A DNA stretch of 64,000 bases, taken from assembly GCA_963713355.1 (NCBI GenBank), contig CAVQLK010000005.1:372001-436000 (forward strand). Direction: 5' to 3'. The position numbers and the translations under genes were made by a program. The first letter of the stretch is position 1. Every line of letters starts with the position of its first letter. Positions 16,584 through 24,473 of the stretch are shown piece by piece. Below the pieces are notes generated by a model. That model did not search any database, was not told the origin of the DNA, and was given only the letters and a program-made list of their open reading frames with translations. Source of the stretch: FEN-1219 sp963713355. GTDB taxonomy: Bacteria; Pseudomonadota; Gammaproteobacteria; Steroidobacterales; Rariloculaceae.

Positions 16584-17654
16584 TCAATGTGCCGCTAGAT
16601 GCTTGAGGACGACGTCGGTGAATGCTGCCGTGCCGAGCCAATCGCGCGCACCGGGGGCTGCAATGTCGCGCGTGCGGGCGCCCGAGCGAATCGCGCCCGC
16701 AACGGCTGCTTCGATGGCACGGGCAGCGGCCTCGGCGCCGCAGCTATGGCGCAGCAGCATGGCTGCGCTCAAGATCGTGCCGCAGGGGTTGGCCACGCCT
16801 TGGCCGGCGATGTCGGGTGCCGAGCCATGGATCGGCTCGTACAGGCCCGGGCCGCCATCGCCGAGCGATGCCGACGGCAGGAGTCCCATGGAGCCCGCGA
16901 GCATCGACGCTTCGTCGGTGAGAATGTCGCCGAACATGTTCTCGGTGACCATGACGTCGAAGTCGGCGGGACGGCTCAGGAGGTGCATCGCCGCGGCGTC
17001 GACGAGCAGGTGCTCGACGGTGAGCTCGGGAAACTCCGTGCGGAACACGCGCGTCGCGACGTCGCGCCAAAGGCGAGACGTATCGAGCACGTTGGCCTTG
17101 TCGACGGAGGTGACCTTGCGCCGCCGCGCCATCGCGAGCTTGCCGGCGACGCGGCAGACGCGCTCGATCTCGGGCGTCGTGTACTCGCAGGTATCGAACG
17201 CGGCATCCGCCGTGCGCGCACGCTTGCCGAAGTAGATGCCGCCCGTCAGCTCCCGGATCACGAGGATGTCGACGCCTTTGAGCTTCTCCGGCTTAAGCGG
17301 CGAGGCGGCCGCGAGGTCCGGTGTAGTCACCACGGGCCGCAAGTTCGCGAACAGGCCGAGCGCCTTGCGAATCGCGAGAAGCCCTTGCTCGGGACGATGC
17401 TGAACGGGAATGTCGGCCCACTTGGGGCCGCCGACGGCGCCGAGCAGGATGGCGGTCGCGGTCTTGCAGGACTGAATGGTCACATTCGGCAACGGCGAGC
17501 CGGCGGCGTCGTAAGCCGCGCCGCCGATCAGCGCGTCCTCGAAGTCGAGCTTCAGCGTGTGCGTCGCCGATGCCTGCTCGAGCACGCGCACCGCGGCGGC
17601 CGTGACCTCGGGGCCGACGCCGTCGCCGGCGAGGACCACGATTCGCGCGCTCAT
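16584..17654 (-). CDS. leuB: 3-isopropylmalate dehydrogenase
   Basis: LeuB oxidatively decarboxylates 3-isopropylmalate to 2-ketoisocaproate with NAD+. It has 356 residues, opening with RIVVLAGDGVGPEV. RELTGGIYFG is the substrate loop, DKANVLDTSRLWRDV carries the catalytic Lys/Asp region, NMFGDILTDEASMLAGSMGL the metal Asp residues, and EPIHGSAPDIAGQGVANP the NAD site. The ATG at 17654 overlaps the leuD stop (ATGA). It is the last gene of the ilv-leu operon. Confidence 0.96.
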   Translation of the reverse strand: MSARIVVLAGDGVGPEVTAAAVRVLEQASATHTLKLDFEDALIGGAAYDAAGSPLPNVTIQSCKTATAILLGAVGGPKWADIPVQHRPEQGLLAIRKALGLFANLRPVVTTPDLAAASPLKPEKLKGVDILVIRELTGGIYFGKRARTADAAFDTCEYTTPEIERVCRVAGKLAMARRRKVTSVDKANVLDTSRLWRDVATRVFRTEFPELTVEHLLVDAAAMHLLSRPADFDVMVTENMFGDILTDEASMLAGSMGLLPSASLGDGGPGLYEPIHGSAPDIAGQGVANPCGTILSAAMLLRHSCGAEAAARAIEAAVAGAIRSGARTRDIAAPGARDWLGTAAFTDVVLKHLAAH

Positions 17655-18226
17655 GCGTGCGCCTGCTCGTAGCGCTCGATCGCGGCGCTGCGCTCGAGCA
17701 AGAAGCCGAGCTGATCGATGCCGTTCATGAGGCAATAGCGCGAGAACCGATCGATCGGGAACGGCACGCGCTTGCCGTTCGCCTCGAGCGTCGTCGTCTC
17801 GAGGTCGACGCGTACGTCGGCGCTTGGATTGTCGAGCAGCCAGCGATGCGTCGTGGCATCGACGATGACGGGCAACAAGCCGTTCTTCAGCGAGTTGCTG
17901 CGAAAGATGTCGGCAATCCCCGTACTGACGACGGCGCGAATGCCGAAGTCGAGCAGGGCCCACGGCGCATGCTCGCGCGAGGAGCCGCAGCCGAAGTTGT
18001 TGCCGGCAACGAGCACCTGGGCGCCGCGATTCTCGGGCTTGTTCAGCACAAAGTCCGCGCGTTCGCTGCCGTCCTTGCCGTAACGCCAATCGTTGAACAG
18101 GTGTTGCCCAAGCCCTTGCTTCGTGGTCGTCGTCAGGAAGCGCGCCGGGATGATCTGGTCCGTGTCGATGTCGTCGTTCGGCAGAACGACCGTGCGCGAG
18201 CGGATCTCGGTGATCGGTTCCATCAT
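17651..18226 (-). CDS. leuD: 3-isopropylmalate dehydratase small subunit
   Basis: LeuD is the swivelling small subunit of isopropylmalate isomerase and acts with LeuC. It has 191 residues from the first of two tandem ATGs (18226 and 18223). Family motifs are DDIDTDQIIPARFL, NFGCGSSREHAPWAL and IFRSNSLKNGLLPV. The first ATG shares one base with the leuC stop (TGATG), so the pair is translationally coupled and made in equal amounts. leuB overlaps its end. Confidence 0.95.
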   Translation of the reverse strand: MMEPITEIRSRTVVLPNDDIDTDQIIPARFLTTTTKQGLGQHLFNDWRYGKDGSERADFVLNKPENRGAQVLVAGNNFGCGSSREHAPWALLDFGIRAVVSTGIADIFRSNSLKNGLLPVIVDATTHRWLLDNPSADVRVDLETTTLEANGKRVPFPIDRFSRYCLMNGIDQLGFLLERSAAIERYEQAHA

Positions 18227-19623
18227 CAGCTCGCGAGCTCGCGCGGGTCCGTGATCCTGCCGTTGACGGCCGCGGCTGCGGCCGTCAGCGGGCTCGCGAG
18301 CACGGTCCGCGCTCCTGCGCCTTGCCGACCCTCGAAGTTGCGGTTGCTCGTGCTCACGGAGAGCTTGCCGCTCGGCACGGTGTCGCCGTTCATGCCTATG
18401 CACATCGAGCAGCCGGGCTCGCGCCATTCGCCGCCGGCCGCGCGCACGATCTCGTCGAGGCCTTCGGCTTCGGCCTGGCGCTTGACGTCCTCGGAGCCCG
18501 GAACGACGAGCAAGCGCACGCGTTCCGCGACGCGGCGTCCGCGTAGGATTCGCGCCGCTTGCCGGATGTCGCTCAAACGGCCGTTCGTGCACGAGCCGAT
18601 GAAGACGACGTCGACGGGAATCCCAAGCATCGGCTTGCCCGCCTCGACCTGCATGTAGGCGAGGGCTTTGCGAAACGCCGGATCGCCGTGGGTCGGCACG
18701 ACGCCGTCGATCGGCATGACCATGCCTGGATTCGTGCCGAACGTGACCATCGGCTCGAGCTTCGAGACGTCGATGCCGATCTCCTTATCGAACTTGGCGC
18801 CGGCGTCGCTGGGCAGCGTGCGCCAGCGCTTCAGCGCCGCGTCCCACGCCGCGCCCTGCGGCGCGAGCGGCCGGCCGGCCATGTACTGGTACGTCGTGTC
18901 GTCGGGCGCGATCATGCCGGCGCGCGCGCCGGCCTCGATCGACATGTTGCAGACCGTCATGCGCTCTTCCATCGACAAGCCGGCGATCGCGCTGCCGCGA
19001 TATTCGAGGACGTGACCGGTGCCGCCACCGACGCCGATCGTGCCGATGATCTTCAGTATCAGGTCCTTCGCCGTGACGTCGGCGGGCAGCGTTCCGGCGA
19101 GATTGATCGCAAGCGTTTTCGGTTTGCGCTGCAGCAGGCATTGCGTCGCGAGCACGTGACCGACTTCCGTCGTGCCGATGCCGAAGGCGAGGGCGCCGAA
19201 TGCGCCGTGCGTGCTCGTGTGCGAGTCGCCGCAAACGATCGTCGCGCCGGGCTGCGTCGCGCCGAGCTCGGGCCCCATGACGTGGACGATGCCGCGGTCG
19301 CGGCTCGCGAAGCCGCGCAGCTCGATGCCGAAATCCTTGCAGTTGCGCTCCATCTGCCGCACCTGTTTGGCGGCCGACGGTTCGCTGACGATCTCGAGGT
19401 CCTTCAGCGTCTTGACGGGCACGGTCGGCGTCGAGTGATCGAGCGTCGCGAGGCAGCGGTCGGGGCGCCGTACGGGCAGCCCTTCGGCGCGCAACAGATC
19501 GAACGCCTGCGGCGTCGTGACCTCGTGCAGCAGGTGCAAGTCGACGTACAAGACGGCCGGCGTATCGTCCGTCTCCGGCACGACGACGTGCGAGGCCCAA
19601 ATCTTTTCGAACAACGACTGCAC
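18226..19623 (-). CDS. leuC: 3-isopropylmalate dehydratase large subunit
   Basis: LeuC carries the [4Fe-4S] aconitase-type active site that isomerises 2- to 3-isopropylmalate. It has 465 residues. Cluster cysteines are in VFIGSCTNGR and in PGCSMCIGM (two). DHSTPT and CGDSHTSTHGAFGALAFGIG supply substrate-site residues. Translation most likely starts at the GTG at 19623, where GAGGA stands five bases before the codon; a longer reading from 19695 would overlap ilvE. It begins 8 bases after ilvE. Confidence 0.95.
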   Translation of the reverse strand: MQSLFEKIWASHVVVPETDDTPAVLYVDLHLLHEVTTPQAFDLLRAEGLPVRRPDRCLATLDHSTPTVPVKTLKDLEIVSEPSAAKQVRQMERNCKDFGIELRGFASRDRGIVHVMGPELGATQPGATIVCGDSHTSTHGAFGALAFGIGTTEVGHVLATQCLLQRKPKTLAINLAGTLPADVTAKDLILKIIGTIGVGGGTGHVLEYRGSAIAGLSMEERMTVCNMSIEAGARAGMIAPDDTTYQYMAGRPLAPQGAAWDAALKRWRTLPSDAGAKFDKEIGIDVSKLEPMVTFGTNPGMVMPIDGVVPTHGDPAFRKALAYMQVEAGKPMLGIPVDVVFIGSCTNGRLSDIRQAARILRGRRVAERVRLLVVPGSEDVKRQAEAEGLDEIVRAAGGEWREPGCSMCIGMNGDTVPSGKLSVSTSNRNFEGRQGAGARTVLASPLTAAAAAVNGRITDPRELAS

Positions 19624-19631
19624 TGGATTCC

Positions 19632-20597
19632 TCAAACAGCCATGGGGCGCGTGCGGCCCGTCTTTTGATCGACGATCGGTTCGAGCCAGCTCCACTGGTC
19701 GGCCGTGCTGCCGTCGAACAGACCGAAGAACAGCTTCTGCAGCCGCTCCGTGATCGGGCCGCGCTTGCCTTCGCCGACGGGAATCTTGTCGACGGAGCGC
19801 ACCGGCGTGATCTCGGCGGCGGTTCCCGTCAGGAACACCTCGTCGGCGATGTACAAGAGCTCGCGCGGGATGTTCTGCTCGAGCACGCTGATGCCGGCCG
19901 ACTCTGCGAGCCGGATGACGGTGTTGCGCGTGATGCCGGACAGGATCGATGAGGCGACGGGTGGCGTGTACAGCTTGCCGTCCTGGATCAGGAACAGGTT
20001 CTCGCCGGCGCCCTCGCTAACGAAGCCGGCCGTGTTCAGAGCCAGCCCCTCGGTGAATCCGAGCCGGCGCGCCTCGAGCGTCACGAGCGCGCTCGACAAG
20101 TAGTTGCCGCCGGCCTTCGCAAGCGCTGGGACCGTGTTCGGCGCAACGCGCTGCCACGACGAGACGCAGACGTCGACACCCTGCTCGAGGCCGCCTTCGC
20201 CCAAGTACGAGCCCCATTCCCAGGCCGCGACCGACACGCTCGCCGGCTGCTCGATGTTGCCGGCGACACCCATCTCGCCGTAGCCGCGATACGCGATCGG
20301 GCGAATGTAGGCGCCGCCGAGCAAGCCGTTCTCGCGGACGACGTCGCGACAGGCGGTCACCAACGTCTCGAGCGAAAACGGGATCTTGATGCGATAGATC
20401 TTCGCGGAGTTATAAAGGCGCCGCACGTGGTCCGTCAGGCGAAAGCCGGCGGCGCCCGTCGGCGTCTTGTACACGCGAATGCCTTCGAATACCGACGAGC
20501 CGTAGTGCAGCGCGTGGCTCAGCACGTGGACCGTGGCCTGCTCCCACGGCACCAGCTTGCCTTCGTGCCAGATGTACTTGCTCGTCTTGAGGGGCAT
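19632..20597 (-). CDS. ilvE: Branched-chain amino acid aminotransferase
   Basis: A 321-residue PLP fold-type IV aminotransferase for the last step of valine, leucine and isoleucine synthesis. It opens with KYIWHEGKLVPWEQATVHVL. GSSVFEGIRVY, ALAKAGGNYLSSALV (PLP Lys), SEGAGENLFLI and the phosphate-binding SGITRNTVI are all present. AGGAG lies six bases before the ATG. It sits between ilvC and leuC in the attenuated operon. The fold also includes D-amino-acid transaminase and PabC, but the motifs and the operon fit IlvE. Confidence 0.96.
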   Translation of the reverse strand: MPLKTSKYIWHEGKLVPWEQATVHVLSHALHYGSSVFEGIRVYKTPTGAAGFRLTDHVRRLYNSAKIYRIKIPFSLETLVTACRDVVRENGLLGGAYIRPIAYRGYGEMGVAGNIEQPASVSVAAWEWGSYLGEGGLEQGVDVCVSSWQRVAPNTVPALAKAGGNYLSSALVTLEARRLGFTEGLALNTAGFVSEGAGENLFLIQDGKLYTPPVASSILSGITRNTVIRLAESAGISVLEQNIPRELLYIADEVFLTGTAAEITPVRSVDKIPVGEGKRGPITERLQKLFFGLFDGSTADQWSWLEPIVDQKTGRTRPMAV

Positions 20598-20643
20598 TGC
20601 GTGCTCCTAGCTCGTCACTCGATCGACGCTCGAACCGTCGCGC

Positions 20644-21630
20644 TCATTCCTGCAGCCAGCTCATTCGGCCGCGCAGCTCCTTGCCTACTTTCTCGATGCC
20701 CTGGTCGAGGTCTTCCTGCATCAGACGCTTGTAGTTCTTCTGGCCCGTGCGGTTTTCCTCGATCCATTGCTTCGCGAACGTGCCGTCCTGAACCTCTTTG
20801 AGCACTTGCTTCATGCTCTCGCGGACGTGCGCGTCGATGATGCGCGGCCCGCGCGTCAGATCGCCGTACTTGGCCGTGTCGCTGACGTACTGGTGCATCT
20901 TCTTGAGGCCGCCTTCGTGCAGAAGATCGACGATGAGCTTCATCTCGTGCATGCACTCGAAGTAAGCGACCTCGGGTTGATAACCGGCCTCGACGAGGGT
21001 CTGGAACCCGCGGACGATGAGCTCCGTGGCGCCGCCGCAGAGCACGGCTTGCTCGCCGAACAGGTCCGTTTCGGTTTCCTCGCGGAACGTCGTGGCCAAC
21101 ACGCCGCCGCGCGTGCCGCCGATGCCGTGCGCATACGCGAGCGCGCGCGCCTGCGCCTTGCCGCTGGCATCTTGGGCGACGGCCATCAAGCATGGGACGC
21201 CGCGGCCTTGCTCGTACTGCCGGCGCACGAGGTCGCCGGGTCCTTTGGGCGCGATCAAGATGACGTCGAGATCCTCGCGCGGCTGGATCAGCTGGTAGTG
21301 AATGTTGAAGCCATGCGCGAACAGCAGCGTCGCGCCTTTCTTCACGTTCGACTCGATGTCTTTGTAGAGCTGCCCCTGTGCCAAGTCCGGCGCCAGGAAC
21401 GCCACGAGGCCGGCACCTTTGACGGCTTCGACGGGCGCCTTGACGGTGAACCCGTCGCGCTGCGCCTTCGGCGTCGTGTTGCCGTCGGGTCGAACGCCGA
21501 TCATGACGTCGTAGCCCGAATCGCGCAGGTTCATCGCATGCGCGCGCCCTTGGCTGCCGTAGCCGAGCACCGCAATCTTCTCGCCGCGCAGCGCTCCTGC
21601 ATCGACATCCGCTTCCGTGTAGAGCTTCAT
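20644..21630 (-). CDS. ilvC: Ketol-acid reductoisomerase (NADP+), class I
   Basis: IlvC isomerises and reduces acetolactate and acetohydroxybutyrate with Mg2+ and NADPH. It has 328 residues, the short class I form. The Rossmann site is AVLGYGSQGRAHAMNLRDSG followed by YDVMIGVRP. The knotted C-terminal domain has TDLFGEQAVLCGG (metal Asp and Glu) and FECMHEMKLIVDLL. A strong ribosome site, GGAGAAGG, lies upstream. It is the first enzyme gene after the leader peptide and attenuator. No acetolactate synthase or leuA gene is in the window. Confidence 0.97.
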   Translation of the reverse strand: MKLYTEADVDAGALRGEKIAVLGYGSQGRAHAMNLRDSGYDVMIGVRPDGNTTPKAQRDGFTVKAPVEAVKGAGLVAFLAPDLAQGQLYKDIESNVKKGATLLFAHGFNIHYQLIQPREDLDVILIAPKGPGDLVRRQYEQGRGVPCLMAVAQDASGKAQARALAYAHGIGGTRGGVLATTFREETETDLFGEQAVLCGGATELIVRGFQTLVEAGYQPEVAYFECMHEMKLIVDLLHEGGLKKMHQYVSDTAKYGDLTRGPRIIDAHVRESMKQVLKEVQDGTFAKQWIEENRTGQKNYKRLMQEDLDQGIEKVGKELRGRMSWLQE

Positions 21631-21661
21631 CGCACCTTCTCCAAATTGAACCTTGCGCCGG

Positions 21662-21697
21662 AAAAAAAAACCCCGCAGGCCTTTCGGGTGCGGGGTT
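21662..21697 (-). terminator. Intrinsic terminator of the ilvC leader (attenuator)
   Basis: In the RNA a nine-base-pair stem, AACCCCGCA with TGCGGGGTT, encloses a short loop (CCCGAAAGGCC) that can extend the stem. Nine U residues follow directly. It stands between the leader peptide and ilvC, so it ends transcription early unless an alternative fold forms. The competing pairing is GGTGCGGG (21737-21730) with CCCGCACC (21694-21687), eight perfect base pairs that would break the terminator stem. Confidence 0.85.
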
Positions 21698-21717
21698 CAT
21701 CGAGTGGATTTTCGTCG

Positions 21718-21783
21718 TCAGCCCAAACGCCCGCACCTGTCGCGGTTTACTACTACGAGCTTGGCGGGGCGGTGGGTTTTCAT
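21718..21783 (-). CDS. ilv-leu operon leader peptide
   Basis: A 21-codon open frame starting with ATG at 21783: M-K-T-H-R-P-A-K-L-V-V-V-N-R-D-R-C-G-R-L-G. It carries CTC GTA GTA GTA in a row, a Leu and three Val codons. GTA is a poor choice in such a GC-rich genome, as expected of control codons. It ends inside the segment that pairs with the terminator arm, so a ribosome stalled at Leu/Val codons would allow the antiterminator to form. An in-frame ATG at 21813 would lie inside the -10 box and is not favoured. The ribosome site is weak. Confidence 0.75.
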   Translation of the reverse strand: MKTHRPAKLVVVNRDRCGRLG

Positions 21784-21811
21784 CTCAGTCTGATGAAGAA
21801 ACAGAGCGCGC

Positions 21812-21841
21812 ATGATCAAGGAAAAGCCCAAAGCCTGTCAA
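21812..21841 (-). promoter_or_regulatory. Candidate promoter of the ilv-leu operon
   Basis: A perfect TTGACA (-35, 21841-21836) is followed after 18 bases by GATCAT (21817-21812), which matches the -10 at 4 of 6. Transcription would start near 21805, about 20 bases before the leader-peptide ATG. Confidence 0.5.
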
Positions 21842-21970
21842 TGCTTTAGCCCTCGTGGCTCGCTTCGCCAGCGGCCGCCTGTAGCCCGCGAGCAACGTGG
21901 CCCTTGCGGCAGCCGCCCGCGCGCGGCTCCATCGCATGCAGTCTGGAGCTACGACGGCCGTCCGTCGACC

Positions 21971-21976
21971 TATAAT
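21971..21976 (+). promoter_or_regulatory. Candidate -10 box of the peroxiredoxin gene
   Basis: A perfect TATAAT 67 bases upstream of the peroxiredoxin ATG. No convincing -35 stands 16-18 bases further up, so an activator may be needed. Confidence 0.4.
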
Positions 21977-22042
21977 ACCGGCCCGCCTCGGCAGGCCACG
22001 GGCCGAGAGGCATATCCCTACGTCTTTCAAGGAGCGGACAAC

Positions 22043-22525
22043 ATGACGATCAAAGTCGGCGACAAGATGCCGAAAGGGCAGTTCATGCGGATGGGCGCCA
22101 ACGGCCCCGAGCCGATCTCGACCGACGAGCTCTTCGGCGGCAAAAAGGTCGTGCTGTTCTCCGTCCCCGGCGCCTTCACGCCGACGTGCTCGGCGAAACA
22201 CTTGCCGGGGTTCGTCAACAATGCCGCGCAGCTGAAGGGCAAGGGCATCGACACGGTTGCCTGCATGGCCGTCAACGACGTGTTCGTCATGAAAGCGTGG
22301 GGCGAGCACAGCAAGGCGGCCGGCAAGGTCGAGATGCTCGCGGACGGCAACGGCGAATACGCGCGCGCGCTTGGCCTCGAGCTCGATGCCAGCAAGTTCG
22401 GCATGGGCACTCGCAGCAAACGGTTCTCGATGATCGTTGACGACGGCGTGGTCAAGACGCTGAACATCGAGCCGCCCGGCGAATTCGGAGTCAGCTCGGC
22501 CGAGAGCGCGTTGAAGCAGCTCTAA
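22043..22525 (+). CDS. Peroxiredoxin (Prx5 type)
   Basis: A 160-residue thiol peroxidase of the AhpC/TSA superfamily, Prx5 branch, which reduces hydrogen peroxide and organic peroxides, usually with glutathione/glutaredoxin or thioredoxin. The peroxidatic Cys is in VPGAFTPTCSAKHLPGF. DVFVMKAWGEH and the GMGTRSKRFSMIVDDG stretch before the conserved Arg are typical of the branch. No fused glutaredoxin domain is present and the protein has no signal peptide. AAGGAG precedes the ATG. It is divergent from the ilv-leu operon and followed by a large inverted repeat. Confidence 0.92.
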   Translation: MTIKVGDKMPKGQFMRMGANGPEPISTDELFGGKKVVLFSVPGAFTPTCSAKHLPGFVNNAAQLKGKGIDTVACMAVNDVFVMKAWGEHSKAAGKVEMLADGNGEYARALGLELDASKFGMGTRSKRFSMIVDDGVVKTLNIEPPGEFGVSSAESALKQL

Positions 22526-22548
22526 CCTTTCCTGCGGGCGGCCGCCGC

Positions 22549-22647
22549 GCCTCGAAGGCCCCTCGCGAGACACGCCGGAAGAGCGTCCCTGCGGCTCATG
22601 TGCGCACATCCCTGTGCGCACATGGTCTCGCGAGGGGCCTTCGAGGC
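22549..22647. repeat. Large nested inverted repeat between convergent genes
   Basis: The outer arms 22549-22571 and 22625-22647 are perfect 23-base inverted copies containing CTCGAAGGCCCCTCGCGAGA. Inside, CATGTGCGCA (22597-22606) and TGCGCACATG (22615-22624) form a second hairpin that abuts the right outer arm, leaving about 25 unpaired bases on the left. A T-run on the + strand at 22676-22681 lies some 30 bases further on. It fills the gap between the peroxiredoxin and etfA stops, so it may act as a bidirectional terminator, but it is much longer than needed. Confidence 0.8.
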
Positions 22648-22686
22648 ACGGCCGCCGCCATCACTCTCGCCGGCCTTTTTTGCGGT

Positions 22687-23643
22687 TTAACGCGCGCTTC
22701 GCGCGCGTAGGGTTTGGATGAGCTCGGGGACGGCTTTGAACAAGTCGGCGACGAGGCCTAAGTCGGCGAGCTCGAAGATTGGGGCGTCGGGGTCTTTGTT
22801 GATGGCGACGATCGTGCGGGCGTCCTTGATGCCGGTCAGGTGTTGGATGGCGCCGGAGATGCCGACGGCGACGTAGAGGTCGGGCGCGATGATCTTGCCG
22901 GTCTGGCCGACCTGCAGGTCGTTGGCGACGAACCCGGAGTCGACTGCCGCGCGCGACGCGCCGAGCGCCGCGCCGAGCACGTCGGCGAGCTCCGCGACGA
23001 GCCGGAAGCCTTCGGCGCTGCCGAGCGCGCGTCCGCCCGAGACGACGCGCCGCGCCGTCATCAGGTCCGGCCGCTCGCCGGCGCCCGCGCGCCGTGAAAC
23101 GAAGCGCGTGTGGCTCGGCACTGCGACGTCGAGGGTGCGCGTACGGACCGGCGCGGGCGGCCCTTCGGCTACGGCCGTGTAGGACGCGAGCCGGACCGTT
23201 GCGACGACGAGGCGCGCGGGGTCCGCGTCGACGGTCACGATGGCGTTGCCGGCGTGCACGGGGCGGCGGAATCGGTGCGAGCCCAAGACGGCGAGCACGT
23301 CGCTGATCTGTCCGACGCCTAGCAGTGCTGCGACTCGCGGCAGGAGATCCTTGCCGAACGTCGACGACGGGCCGAGCACGTGCGTGAACTCCGCGGCCAA
23401 GCTCGCGAGCTGCGGCGCGAGAATGGCTGCGAGCGGCGCCGCGTTGTGCGCGGCGTCGACGTGCACGACCTCCGTGACGCCGCCGAGGCGCGCTGCTTGC
23501 GAGGCGACGGCGGCGCCGCCGTGCGCGAGCACGGTGACGACGAGCGCCTCGGGTTTCAGCTCGAGCGCGCAACGCACGCATTTCGCCGTCGCGGAGTCGA
23601 GCCGCGAGCCGTCGTGCTCGGCGACTATTAGCACGCGGCTCAC
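22687..23643 (-). CDS. etfA: Electron transfer flavoprotein alpha subunit
   Basis: EtfA with EtfB carries electrons from acyl-CoA and related dehydrogenases to ETF-ubiquinone oxidoreductase. It has 318 residues. The C-terminal FAD domain (about 190-318) is clear: TARRVVSGGRALGS, VGQTGKIIAPDLYVAVGISG, AIQHLTGIKDARTIVAINKD and FELADLGLVADLF. The GTG start at 23643 is in a GTGA overlap with the etfB stop, with GGAG upstream. No dehydrogenase or ETF-QO gene is adjacent; the nearest fatty-oxidation gene in the window is at 46-48 kb. Confidence 0.95.
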   Translation of the reverse strand: MSRVLIVAEHDGSRLDSATAKCVRCALELKPEALVVTVLAHGGAAVASQAARLGGVTEVVHVDAAHNAAPLAAILAPQLASLAAEFTHVLGPSSTFGKDLLPRVAALLGVGQISDVLAVLGSHRFRRPVHAGNAIVTVDADPARLVVATVRLASYTAVAEGPPAPVRTRTLDVAVPSHTRFVSRRAGAGERPDLMTARRVVSGGRALGSAEGFRLVAELADVLGAALGASRAAVDSGFVANDLQVGQTGKIIAPDLYVAVGISGAIQHLTGIKDARTIVAINKDPDAPIFELADLGLVADLFKAVPELIQTLRARSAR

Positions 23644-24392
23644 GAGAGAGCTCCGCGCTCGGCGAGCGCAGCGACGAGCTCGGCGACGTCCTTGACGCGC
23701 ACGCCGGCGGCGCGCGGCGGCGGCGCCGTGAAGTCGTGAACGGTGAACTGCCTCTGCATCTCGACGCCGAGCTCGCCAAGCGAGAGCACGGCGAGCGGCT
23801 TCGTCTTAGCTTTGAGGATCTCGGGCAGCTTCACATAGCGCGGTTGATTCAAGCGCAAGTCGGTCGTGATGACGGCCGGCAGGTCGACCTCGAGCGTCTC
23901 GAGTCCGGCGTCGATCTCGCGTGTCACGGTCGCGGCAGTGCCGGCGACCGCGATCGCGGACGCGAACGTCGCCTGCGGCCGGTCCCAGAGCGCGGCGAGC
24001 ATCTGGCCTGTCTGGCCATGATCGTCGTCGATGGCTTGTTTGCCGAGCAAGACGAGCCCGGCCTGCTCGCGCTTCGCAACGGCGAGCAGGGCGCGCGCCA
24101 CGCTCAGCGGCTCGAGCGCAGCCTCCACGTCAACGCGGATCGCGCGATCGGCGCCCATCGCGAGGCCGGTTCGAAGCTGTTGCTCCGCATCGATGCGCCC
24201 GACCGTGACGAGCACGACTTCCGCGAACGCCCCGGATTCCTTGAGTCGTAACGCCGCCTCGATCGCGATCTCGTCGAAAGGGTTGATGCTCATCTTGAGC
24301 CCCTCGGTCGCCATGCCCGAGCCGTCGGGCTTTACGCGCACGCGGACGTTGTAATCCACGACGCGCTTGATGCCGACGATGATCGTTTGCAC
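23640..24392 (-). CDS. etfB: Electron transfer flavoprotein beta subunit
   Basis: EtfB is the AMP-binding partner of EtfA. It has 250 residues from the GTG at 24392, with GAGGAG eight bases before the codon. Family motifs are VGIKRVVDYNVRVRVKPDGS, LKMSINPFDEIAIEAALRL, LLGKQAIDDDHGQTGQMLA and LPAVITTDLRLNQPRYVKLP with the recognition loop. It precedes etfA with a four-base overlap, giving matched amounts of the subunits. Confidence 0.95.
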   Translation of the reverse strand: MQTIIVGIKRVVDYNVRVRVKPDGSGMATEGLKMSINPFDEIAIEAALRLKESGAFAEVVLVTVGRIDAEQQLRTGLAMGADRAIRVDVEAALEPLSVARALLAVAKREQAGLVLLGKQAIDDDHGQTGQMLAALWDRPQATFASAIAVAGTAATVTREIDAGLETLEVDLPAVITTDLRLNQPRYVKLPEILKAKTKPLAVLSLGELGVEMQRQFTVHDFTAPPPRAAGVRVKDVAELVAALAERGALS

Positions 24393-24473
24393 GCGAGAGG
24401 CTCCTCGGCGAAAGACCGGCACCGCAAATTTTAGCACCGCGCCGCGCGTCGCCCCGGATCGTACAATGCGGCG

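Noticed and set aside
21784..21813. Longer 31-residue leader peptide from ATG 21813
   Set aside because: The ATG falls in the -10 box, upstream of the likely transcription start.
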